Below are positions 51,663 through 58,287 of a DNA stretch of 58,287 nucleotides, one piece after another. The stretch's first letter is position 1. Every line of letters begins with the position of its first letter. The stretch comes from Rhodospirillaceae bacterium (GTDB lineage Bacteria; Pseudomonadota; Alphaproteobacteria; UBA8366). Made by a program: the position numbers and the translations under genes. The notes below the pieces were generated by a model. That model ran no database searches. It was not told the DNA's origin and was given only the letters and a program-made list of their open reading frames with translations. The stretch covers positions 19,387 through 77,673 of the forward strand of contig PARQ01000001.1 of the NCBI GenBank assembly GCA_002711555.1. The letters are read 5' to 3'.

Positions 51663-53087
51663 ATGAGGGACCGCAAAAATACCATACGCACAGCCTCCGA
51701 TAAAATAGCAAGTCAGCGCGATGGCTGGATAGCGCGTAACTCTTTTTATTACCAACAAGATTCTGAATATATGCAATTCCTTACCCCCCCTGGGTTACGT
51801 GTTTTAGACCTTGGGTGTGGGACAGGTGACTTGCTCGCCAACCTTAAACCATCGAAGGGAGTTGGTGTAGATTTCAGCGAGCGGATGATTAATATTGCTA
51901 GAGATAAATATCCAGAATTAGATTTCAGTGCCGGTGATATCGAGGATCCCCAATTTATTGACGATCTGGATGGGCCATTCGATATCATCGTTTTGTCTGA
52001 TACCATAGGACTACTTGATGATTGTGAAGCTAGTTTAAAGCTATTGCACTCAGTCTCTACGCCCGATACCCGATTAATTGTGTCTTATTATTCCCCGTAC
52101 TGGGAACCGTTACTCCGTCTTGGAGATAAGCTTGGTCTCCGTATGCCACAGCCTGAGGTGAATTATCTTTCTACTATGGATATTGCGAACTTATTACATC
52201 TCTCAGATTTTGAGGTGATTAAAGTTGAGTGGCGTCAGCTTATTCCAAAATCGCTCTTTGGTATTGGTAAACTGATCAATAGATTCGTAGGCACATTGCC
52301 CTTGATAAGGCGATTTTGTCTCAAAACATATGTTGTAGCTCGCCCGCTCAAAGGATCAGAAAAACCAGATTTATCGGTGAGCATTGTAATTCCGTGCCGT
52401 AATGAGAAGGGGAACATAGAGCCTGCTATAAAGCGTATCAAGCGATTTGCCGATGACATGGAAGTTATTTATGTCGAAGGCCATAGTTCCGATGGGACAC
52501 TTGAAGAGTGTGAAAGGGTGCAAAAAGCTTATACTGATCTGGATATAAAGGTAATTACTCAAGATGGTAGGGGTAAAGGTGATGCAGTATGGAAGGCTTT
52601 TGATTTAGCAAGGTGCGATGTGTTGATGATCCTTGATGCAGATTTGACGGTACCACCCGAAGAACTTCCAAAATTTTACAATGCCATATCTAACGGAAAA
52701 GGTGAGTTCATTAACGGAACGAGGCTTGTATATCCTATGGAAAACGGCGCTATGCGGTTTCTAAACTTAATTGCGAACCGTCTTTTCGCGCAGATCTTTT
52801 CATTTCTTCTTAACCAACGATTCACGGATACTCTGTGTGGCACCAAAGTACTAAGGAAGGAAGATTATCAACGCATTGCGAAGAACCGGTCTTACTTTGG
52901 TGACTTCGATCCGTTTGGTGACTTCGATCTTATATTTGGCGCAGCCAAATTAAACATGAAAATTACGGAAATACCGATTCGTTACGCAGATAGGACCTAC
53001 GGTGAAACGCAAATTTCACGTTTCCGTGATGGTTGGGAACTTATCAAGATGGTTGTTTTTGCTTGGCACAAACTCAAGGCTTTTTGA
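51663..53087 (+). CDS. Methyltransferase-glycosyltransferase (GT2) fusion protein
   Basis: A 474-residue fusion. An N-terminal class I methyltransferase carries VLDLGCGTGDLL (near residue 40) as the SAM motif. The C-terminal half begins SVSIVIPCRNEKGNIEPAI and has ILDADLTVPPEELP (DxD-type motif), TDTLCGTKVL and YGETQISRFRDGWEL, as in polyprenyl-phosphate or dolichol-phosphate mannosyltransferase-like GT2 enzymes. It lacks C-terminal transmembrane helices. AAGGAA six bases before the ATG at 51663 decides the start; the ATG at 51648 in frame adds five residues. Substrate unknown. Confidence 0.85.
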   Translation: MRDRKNTIRTASDKIASQRDGWIARNSFYYQQDSEYMQFLTPPGLRVLDLGCGTGDLLANLKPSKGVGVDFSERMINIARDKYPELDFSAGDIEDPQFIDDLDGPFDIIVLSDTIGLLDDCEASLKLLHSVSTPDTRLIVSYYSPYWEPLLRLGDKLGLRMPQPEVNYLSTMDIANLLHLSDFEVIKVEWRQLIPKSLFGIGKLINRFVGTLPLIRRFCLKTYVVARPLKGSEKPDLSVSIVIPCRNEKGNIEPAIKRIKRFADDMEVIYVEGHSSDGTLEECERVQKAYTDLDIKVITQDGRGKGDAVWKAFDLARCDVLMILDADLTVPPEELPKFYNAISNGKGEFINGTRLVYPMENGAMRFLNLIANRLFAQIFSFLLNQRFTDTLCGTKVLRKEDYQRIAKNRSYFGDFDPFGDFDLIFGAAKLNMKITEIPIRYADRTYGETQISRFRDGWELIKMVVFAWHKLKAF

Positions 53088-53088
53088 T

Positions 53089-53826
53089 ATGCTGATTGAC
53101 CCGCGTCTCGTCGCCCATCGGCAAATATGGAATAAAAAACCTGCGCTGCGGATGATTTACGCTGATTACTATCGGCGAATGGCCAGATTTTTAATAGATG
53201 GTCCTACTTTGGAAATAGGCTCTGGCTCGGGCCATGTGCGTGATCATGTAAGAGAAATTTATATGGCCGATATTTTGCCGGCTCCGTGGCTGGATCTTGC
53301 TACAGATGCCGAATCTTTACCATTTGCCACAGCTTCGCTTACTAATATAGTTATGCTCGATGTATTTCATCACATATCAAGGCCTCTCGCATTTTTTTCT
53401 GAGGTGTCGAGGGTCCTGCGACCACGGGGTCGGTTAGTGATGCTTGATCCAGCAATAACTCCGCTTAGCGGATTTATATACAAATACTTCCATCCTGAAC
53501 CGGTAAATATGTCTGTTGACCCGCTTCTACCCGATTATTCGCAATCTACCTCTGATCCCTTCGATTCGAACCAGGCACTACCGACACTTATGTTTGGGAC
53601 GGCTGAGCGCACCACTGCATTTGAGGCAAAATATCCATCTCTAAAATTGGTTAAGCGCGAATATTTTGGGTTTGCGACTTACCCCATGACCGGCGGGTTT
53701 CGGGATTGGTGTTTCGTGCCAGGTTTCGCCGTAGGGATGCTTTTGAAATTGGAACGTGTGTTTGAGCCGCTTTTAGCGCGGCAAGGTGGGTTAAGGCTTT
53801 TAATTGCCCTAGAGCGTCTCGCTTGA
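53089..53826 (+). CDS. SAM-dependent methyltransferase
   Basis: A 245-residue class I methyltransferase with LEIGSGSGHVRDH near residue 42, DAESLPFATASLTNIVMLDVFHHI and a VLRPRGRLVMLDPAI post-motif typical of Methyltransf_11. It begins just after the fusion gene's stop codon (ATG at 53089, AAGG nearby). It probably modifies the sugar or lipid made by this locus. A longer in-frame start at 53002 inside the preceding gene is less likely. Confidence 0.82.
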   Translation: MLIDPRLVAHRQIWNKKPALRMIYADYYRRMARFLIDGPTLEIGSGSGHVRDHVREIYMADILPAPWLDLATDAESLPFATASLTNIVMLDVFHHISRPLAFFSEVSRVLRPRGRLVMLDPAITPLSGFIYKYFHPEPVNMSVDPLLPDYSQSTSDPFDSNQALPTLMFGTAERTTAFEAKYPSLKLVKREYFGFATYPMTGGFRDWCFVPGFAVGMLLKLERVFEPLLARQGGLRLLIALERLA

Positions 53827-53878
53827 CCGCGGCAGCTTAAGCCTTTAGCAGAGAGAAAAATTGGTAACGGGAAAATTT

Positions 53879-54925
53879 ATGAAGAAAGCATTGATTACTG
53901 GCATCACTGGACAAGATGGGGCCTACTTGGCGGAGTTGCTATTGAAGAAAGGCTATCAGGTGCATGGGATCATTCGCCGAGCTAGCATGTTCAATACACA
54001 ACGGATTGATAACTTATATCGTGATCCCCACGATCCTGAATCTCGCTTGTTTTTGCACTATGGGGATATGTCTGATGGCACGGGATTGCGGAGAATACTT
54101 GAGGAAGTTCGGCCATCCGAGGTCTACAACCTTGCCGCACAAAGCCACGTAAAAGTTTCATTTGAGCAACCTGAGTATACGGCAGATGTCGTTGCAACTG
54201 GGACGCTTCGTTTATTCGATGCAGTTCGTGATTACTGTCAGGCGGACAGTTCATCTGTACGCATCTATCAGGCCGGGTCCTCCGAAATGTTCGGCGGCGC
54301 TTTACCACCACAATCGGAAACTACAGCTTTTGAACCTAGAAGCCCATATGCTGTAAGCAAAGTTGCGGGCTATTGGTTTGCAAAAAATTATCGTGAGGCT
54401 TACGGCATGTTCATTGCCAATGGCATTTTATTTAACCACGAGAGTCCGTTGCGAGGAGAAACATTTGTAACTCGTAAAATTACCCGTGCGGTTGGACGCA
54501 TCAAGCTGGGACTGCAGGACAAACTTTACCTTGGTAACTTGGATGCAAAACGAGATTGGGGGTTCGCGGGCGACTATGTTGAGGTGATGTGGAAAATGTT
54601 ACAGCATGATAAGCCAGATGATTTTGTTGTTGCTACCGGTGAAGCCCACTCGGTGCGAGAATTTTTAGAGGCATCCTTCGAACACGCAGGCCTTGATTGG
54701 GAAAACCATGTTGAGATTGATCGACGGTATTTCCGCCCGACTGAGGTAGATCACTTGTTGGGTGATGCTTCAAAAGCGTCCCAAGATTTAAATTGGAACC
54801 CGAAGGTAAATTTCAAGCAGCTCGTGGCAATGATGGTTGATCACGATATGGTCCATGCTGAACGAGAAAAACTTCTTGTTGATGCTGGTCATTCGGTTGG
54901 CCATTTAGGTTTGCCAAATGGTTAA
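53879..54925 (+). CDS. gmd: GDP-mannose 4,6-dehydratase
   Basis: A 348-residue extended SDR that forms GDP-4-keto-6-deoxymannose. [19 protein letters not shown] at the N terminus, [26 protein letters not shown], the catalytic SSEMFGG and [16 protein letters not shown], and [19 protein letters not shown] are Gmd signatures. It overlaps fcl by 8 bases. The ATG at 53879 is preceded by GGGAAA. Together with fcl it supplies GDP-L-fucose or a related sugar for the glycoconjugate locus. Confidence 0.95.
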   Translation: MKKALITGITGQDGAYLAELLLKKGYQVHGIIRRASMFNTQRIDNLYRDPHDPESRLFLHYGDMSDGTGLRRILEEVRPSEVYNLAAQSHVKVSFEQPEYTADVVATGTLRLFDAVRDYCQADSSSVRIYQAGSSEMFGGALPPQSETTAFEPRSPYAVSKVAGYWFAKNYREAYGMFIANGILFNHESPLRGETFVTRKITRAVGRIKLGLQDKLYLGNLDAKRDWGFAGDYVEVMWKMLQHDKPDDFVVATGEAHSVREFLEASFEHAGLDWENHVEIDRRYFRPTEVDHLLGDASKASQDLNWNPKVNFKQLVAMMVDHDMVHAEREKLLVDAGHSVGHLGLPNG

Positions 54926-55871
54926 AATTGATCGCGCCGCTCGTATTTTTGTCGCTGGTCATTCAGGTTTGGTGGGAAGCGCAATTGTAAGGGCATTAGA
55001 GAGGGAAGGGTTCGGAAATCTAATTCTTAGATCTCGTAAGGAATTAGAGCTTACCAACCAAAAAGCCGTCGACAGCTTTTTTGATGCGGAACGTTTGGAT
55101 TATGTCTATTTAGCCGCTGCTCGCGTTGGCGGAATCCATGCTAATAACACGTTTCCAGCAGAATTTCTTTATCAGAATTTAACTATACAAAACCACGTAA
55201 TTGACTCTGCGTACCGTCACGGAGTTAAAAAACTCGCTTTTCTTGGGTCATCTTGCATTTATCCAAGATTGGCGAAGCAACCTATTTTAGAGGATAGCCT
55301 ATTAACTGGCCCATTGGAACCAACCAATGAGGCTTATGCTATAGCTAAGATTGCTGGAGTGAAGCTTTGTGAAGCATACAAGCAACAATATGGTTTCAAT
55401 GCCATATCGATTATGCCCACCAACCTCTACGGTTTAGGTGACAACTTCGATCTTGAAACCAGCCATGTTGTTCCTGCATTGATCCGTAAAGCACATGAAG
55501 CAAAAGTGAGTGGGTTGAAACGACTTTCAGTTTGGGGAACAGGCACGCCAATGCGCGAATTACTTCATGTTGACGATTTAGCTCATGCCTGTATTTTTTT
55601 AATGGATGTTTATTCGTCATCAACCCCAATTAATGTAGGCTGTGGCGAAGATATAAGCATCCAGGATTTGGCCATGACTATAGCTGACGTAGTTGGCTTC
55701 AATGGAGAACTTGAATACGACCATAGGCGTCCTGACGGGACACCAAAGAAGGTTCTTGATGTCTCTCGGTTGTTCAACCTTGGTTGGAAGCCAAGAATTA
55801 AACTTCGTGACGGGCTTGCACAAACTTATAATTGGTATTGCGAGAATAGCGGTGCGCTTGCAGTGGATTAA
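54918..55871 (+). CDS. fcl: GDP-L-fucose synthase
   Basis: A 317-residue epimerase-reductase (WcaG/Fcl) that completes GDP-L-fucose from the Gmd product. [50 protein letters not shown] with the YAIAKIAG catalytic lysine, and the YNWY tail are diagnostic. Translationally coupled to gmd through an 8-base overlap. A clear terminator follows at 55946, so it ends the unit. Confidence 0.95.
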   Translation: MVKIDRAARIFVAGHSGLVGSAIVRALEREGFGNLILRSRKELELTNQKAVDSFFDAERLDYVYLAAARVGGIHANNTFPAEFLYQNLTIQNHVIDSAYRHGVKKLAFLGSSCIYPRLAKQPILEDSLLTGPLEPTNEAYAIAKIAGVKLCEAYKQQYGFNAISIMPTNLYGLGDNFDLETSHVVPALIRKAHEAKVSGLKRLSVWGTGTPMRELLHVDDLAHACIFLMDVYSSSTPINVGCGEDISIQDLAMTIADVVGFNGELEYDHRRPDGTPKKVLDVSRLFNLGWKPRIKLRDGLAQTYNWYCENSGALAVD

Positions 55872-55945
55872 TTGAATTTCGGAACACAGGGTAATCAATT
55901 TAATGTGGCTGTTCGGTAGTCTGGATCCCAAGAAGATAGAAGGCG

Positions 55946-55969
55946 AAAGGCAAGCTGAGTTGCCTTTTT
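55946..55969 (+). terminator. Rho-independent terminator after fcl
   Basis: AAAGGCAA, a six-base GCTGAG loop, TTGCCTTT and a T-run: an eight-base perfect stem followed directly by Ts, 75 bases after the fcl stop codon. The run of T is TTTTT at the end of the stem. Confidence 0.85.
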
Positions 55970-56042
55970 ATGAACTGTGTTGCTATCTAGGGCTGATAAC
56001 AAATATGCAGTTTACGCGATATGCTGGATTGGAAATACAATA

Positions 56043-57044
56043 ATGAAAATTAAGCCACCATATTTGATGTTTCTTGGAGATGCCGGTGATCAGCTTGCTG
56101 CAAAAACGGCGAATGGTGTAGCTTATTGGCGCCCAGATTGGTGCTTGGGACAAGTGCGGCTCAAGGGGTGTAAGGCAGATATTGGATTGCCGGATATAGG
56201 GCTAGAGGACGCCGTGCAGAATGGAGCGAAAACGCTTGTCATTGGGGTTGCTAATCAAGGTGGGTACATAAGTGATGAATGGTCGCAAACTTTGCATAAA
56301 GCAGTTGACCTCGGATTGGATATAGCTAGTGGACTTCATGTAAGGTTACGCACGGTCCCAGGGCTCGAAGAAGCTGCGGGGGCTAGAGGATGTCAGCTTT
56401 TTGATGTCCGCCATCCCGTCGAAACATTTGATGTGGGACGGGGCCACAAGCGGTCAGGTAAACGATTGTTAACTGTGGGAACAGATACGTCGGTTGGTAA
56501 GATGTTTACTTCTCTTGCTATTGAAAAAGAAATGTCTGCTCGCGGTGTTGACTGCAGCTTTCGTGCTACTGGTCAAACGGGGATTTTTATTGCCGGTGAC
56601 GGCGTTTCTGTAGATGCGGTAGTAGCAGATTTTATATCTGGAGCGACTGAGTCTCTCTCCCCAGCCAGTGATCCCGAACATTGGGACTTGATTGAAGGTC
56701 AGGGCTCTATTCACCACGCAGCCTATGCTGGAGTAACCCTTGGCCTTATCCATGGTGCACAGCCAGATGTGTTAGTTCTATGTCATGATCCCGGTCGCCC
56801 ACATATGCGGGGCACTCCGAGTATCCCTATTCACAGTCTGAGTGAAACCATTGAAGCATGCGAAAAAGCAGCTCGCTTAACAAATAAAAATGTTAAAACA
56901 ATTGGCGTTGCCATAAATACTTCAAGAATGTCAGAAACAGAACGCCTGCGGGAGCTTGAAGCAGCAACTGCAGAGACAGGGCTCCTTGCAGTTGATCCAT
57001 TGCGTGAAGGGGTTGCTGCCATTGTAGATCAAATCATTTCATGA
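56043..57044 (+). CDS. dgcN: DgcN-like N-acetyltransferase (DUF1611)
   Basis: A 333-residue DUF1611 protein with a P-loop-like GTDTSVGKMFTSLA near residues 150-163 and the segments IEGQGSIHHAAYAGVTLGLIHG and VLCHDPGRPHMRG. The family acts with a dgcA-type racemase: DgcN is reported to N-acetylate D-glutamate, which DgcA then racemises. The adjacent dgcA-type gene overlaps it by 4 bases (ATGA), supporting the pairing. The ATG at 56043 has a weak GGAAA site; an upstream in-frame start at 55977 is possible. The assignment is by family and neighbour, not by test. Confidence 0.8.
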   Translation: MKIKPPYLMFLGDAGDQLAAKTANGVAYWRPDWCLGQVRLKGCKADIGLPDIGLEDAVQNGAKTLVIGVANQGGYISDEWSQTLHKAVDLGLDIASGLHVRLRTVPGLEEAAGARGCQLFDVRHPVETFDVGRGHKRSGKRLLTVGTDTSVGKMFTSLAIEKEMSARGVDCSFRATGQTGIFIAGDGVSVDAVVADFISGATESLSPASDPEHWDLIEGQGSIHHAAYAGVTLGLIHGAQPDVLVLCHDPGRPHMRGTPSIPIHSLSETIEACEKAARLTNKNVKTIGVAINTSRMSETERLRELEAATAETGLLAVDPLREGVAAIVDQIIS

Positions 57045-58012
57045 GACTTGTAGCCAAGGCAGAGAAATGGAAACTCGCAGAGGTTTTTAAAATCTCTCGT
57101 GGAAGCCGTACCGAGACCGAGCTCGTAACGGTCACACTGTATGACGGAACTTTTGAGGGGCGTGGGGAATGTATGGCCAATCATCGGTACAATGAGACTC
57201 AAGAAAGTGTACTCGCTTGCATTAATAAAGTTGATATTGATGATCAAATTGATAGGCAGAAACTGCAAACTCTTCTTCCCGCATGCGCTGCTAGAAATGC
57301 AATTGACTGTGCACTTTGGGACCTCGAAGCAAAGCGGGCCGGGAAAAGAGTTACGGAACTAGTTGGAATTGATAAGAGTACAACTTTAATAACTGCTTTT
57401 ACAATAAGTGCAGACACGCCCGATAAAATGGCTGCTGCGGCTCACCGAAATTCAGAAAGGCCGTTATTAAAATTGAAGATTAGTGGCGATTGTGATGTCG
57501 ATCGCGTGAAAGCTGTTCGATACGGAGCTCCAAATGCTCGTTTAATTGTTGATGCTAACGAGGCATGGACTGAGGATATGGTCGAACCATTGTCTAAACA
57601 GCTCAAAGCTCTTGGTGTTGAAATGATTGAACAACCGCTTCCAAAAGATGCAGATAGAGCGTTGGCGAACATTCCGCATACAATTCCATTTTGTGCCGAT
57701 GAGTCGTGTCATACCACCCAAGACTTGGAGAATCTATTAGGGCTTTACGATGTTGTAAATATAAAATTAGATAAGGCCGGTGGGTTAACTGAGGCTATAC
57801 GCTTGAAGAGAAATGCTATGGCAAAAGGGTTTAAAATCATGGTTGGTTGTATGATATCTACATCGCTCGCTATGGCCCCTGCTTACATAGTCGCACATGG
57901 TGCAGAATACGTTGATATCGACGGCCCCTTACTTTTGGCGGAAGACCGTACGCATGGCCTTGAATTCTCAGGTAGCTTGGTATCTCCACCTAGTGAATTA
58001 TTATGGGGATAA
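57041..58012 (+). CDS. dgcA: DgcA-like enolase-superfamily racemase
   Basis: A 323-residue muconate-lactonizing-subgroup enzyme. LLKLKISG (catalytic lysine), VDANEAW, MIEQPLP and FCADESC supply the base and metal residues; VVNIKLDKAGGLTEA supplies the second catalytic lysine and the DKAGG motif typical of dipeptide-epimerase relatives. With dgcN it is expected to racemise N-acetyl-D-glutamate. It starts inside the dgcN stop. The similar enzyme at 17.5 kb is a different subfamily. Confidence 0.85.
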   Translation: MRLVAKAEKWKLAEVFKISRGSRTETELVTVTLYDGTFEGRGECMANHRYNETQESVLACINKVDIDDQIDRQKLQTLLPACAARNAIDCALWDLEAKRAGKRVTELVGIDKSTTLITAFTISADTPDKMAAAAHRNSERPLLKLKISGDCDVDRVKAVRYGAPNARLIVDANEAWTEDMVEPLSKQLKALGVEMIEQPLPKDADRALANIPHTIPFCADESCHTTQDLENLLGLYDVVNIKLDKAGGLTEAIRLKRNAMAKGFKIMVGCMISTSLAMAPAYIVAHGAEYVDIDGPLLLAEDRTHGLEFSGSLVSPPSELLWG

Positions 58013-58015
58013 TTT

Positions 58016-58285
58016 CTATCGCCTGAGGCGAGAGCGCTTTGAGAATGACCAGGCCCGCGCGAGATTTTCAGCGCGGCGTTGGGCTGCGTAGCCTCTTGGC
58101 GGCCATACAGCCAGTAAGTTCGCTGCTCGATGAGCGCTATTTGGAGTGCCGCTTTTCTTGGATGTTCCGAAACGGTGTGGAAATTTCTTTTTGAGCTCTG
58201 CCAAAAATTTCCCATAGGTGCGTTTTGCAGCGTGTTTGGTGTAGCCTTTGGGGGCTGTAGGCGAATAAGTTTTGCGATTTTGAGC
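58016..58285 (-). CDS. Possible unidentified leftward gene, C-terminal part (partial)
   Basis: The last 270 bases have an uninterrupted minus-strand frame that runs in from outside and ends at 58016. Its product is very basic, with stretches such as GYTKHAAKRTYGKF and ELKKKFPHRFG and a Lys/Arg-rich end. I do not recognise a family; a DNA-binding or transposase-like tail is possible. Base composition here looks richer in GC than the preceding genes. A second open minus-strand frame exists in the same stretch, so coding is unproven. Confidence 0.25.
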   Translation of the reverse strand, partial: AQNRKTYSPTAPKGYTKHAAKRTYGKFLAELKKKFPHRFGTSKKSGTPNSAHRAANLLAVWPPRGYAAQRRAENLARAWSFSKRSRLRR

Positions 58286-58287
58286 GT

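Noticed and set aside
1..58287. tRNA, rRNA, CRISPR, prophage or complete insertion sequence
   Set aside because: Searched by eye for tRNA T-arm motifs, repeat-spacer patterns, transposase or integrase motifs and paired terminal repeats; none were convincing.

Overview
The window looks like a chromosome segment of an aerobic, probably marine alphaproteobacterium of moderate, fairly AT-leaning GC. The evidence is the oxygen-dependent cobalamin gene set (cobN, cobO, cobQ, cobW, cobP, cobC), a SAM-II-type riboswitch in front of metZ, a DUF1491 protein and bactofilin, a D-glutamate dgcN-dgcA pair, and three TauD-like dioxygenases. I cannot place it more finely. No rRNA, tRNA, CRISPR, prophage or intact insertion sequence was recognised. 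Genes are densely packed, with many 1-8 nt overlaps.

Region by region. 0-2.5 kb: the tail of a sensor histidine kinase, an alpha/beta hydrolase and an aldo/keto reductase. 2.5-12 kb: the cobalamin block, with cobC leftward and, diverging from it, a cobalamin riboswitch leading into hupE-like, cobP, cobW, cobN, cobO and cobQ. 12-17.5 kb: a nitroreductase, a frameshifted SDR, an acyl-CoA carboxyltransferase and an ADP-forming acyl-CoA synthetase. 17.5-21 kb (leftward): an enolase-superfamily enzyme, metZ with its promoter, riboswitch and hairpins, and a citrate-lyase-beta-like CoA-ester lyase. 21-27 kb: rfbB, a VOC protein overlapping TauD-1, a TSUP permease, hydroxypyruvate isomerase, OsmC and a disulfide oxidoreductase. 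27-30.6 kb: a metallo-beta-lactamase hydrolase coupled to pepN.

30.8-37 kb is a tight six-gene rightward run: gamma-glutamyltransferase-like, a second CobW/G3E GTPase, two-subunit aconitase X, TauD-2 and a lactonase-like hydrolase. It is the strongest candidate here for an undescribed catabolic system. 37-41.6 kb: trxB, a beta-hydroxyacid dehydrogenase, bactofilin, DUF1491 and mmsA. 41.7-45.2 kb (leftward): TerC, GDPD and a 663-aa metallophosphoesterase with a long unassigned C-terminal half. 45.3-48.3 kb (leftward): TauD-3, a cupin, a bicupin and a crotonase, closed by a strong hairpin. 48.5-50.6 kb: mtnA, a secreted cyclophilin and a small unknown protein. 50.6-55.9 kb: a glycoconjugate locus (YbhN-like membrane protein, methyltransferase-glycosyltransferase fusion, methyltransferase, gmd, fcl) ending in a clear terminator. 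56-58 kb: dgcN-dgcA. The last 270 bases may hold the end of an unidentified leftward gene.

Functional themes are B12 synthesis and probable cobalt uptake under B12 control, SAM-controlled methionine synthesis, acyl-CoA and amino-acid catabolism, and GDP-fucose glycoconjugate synthesis. All assignments come from reading motifs and gene order by eye; no database search was run.
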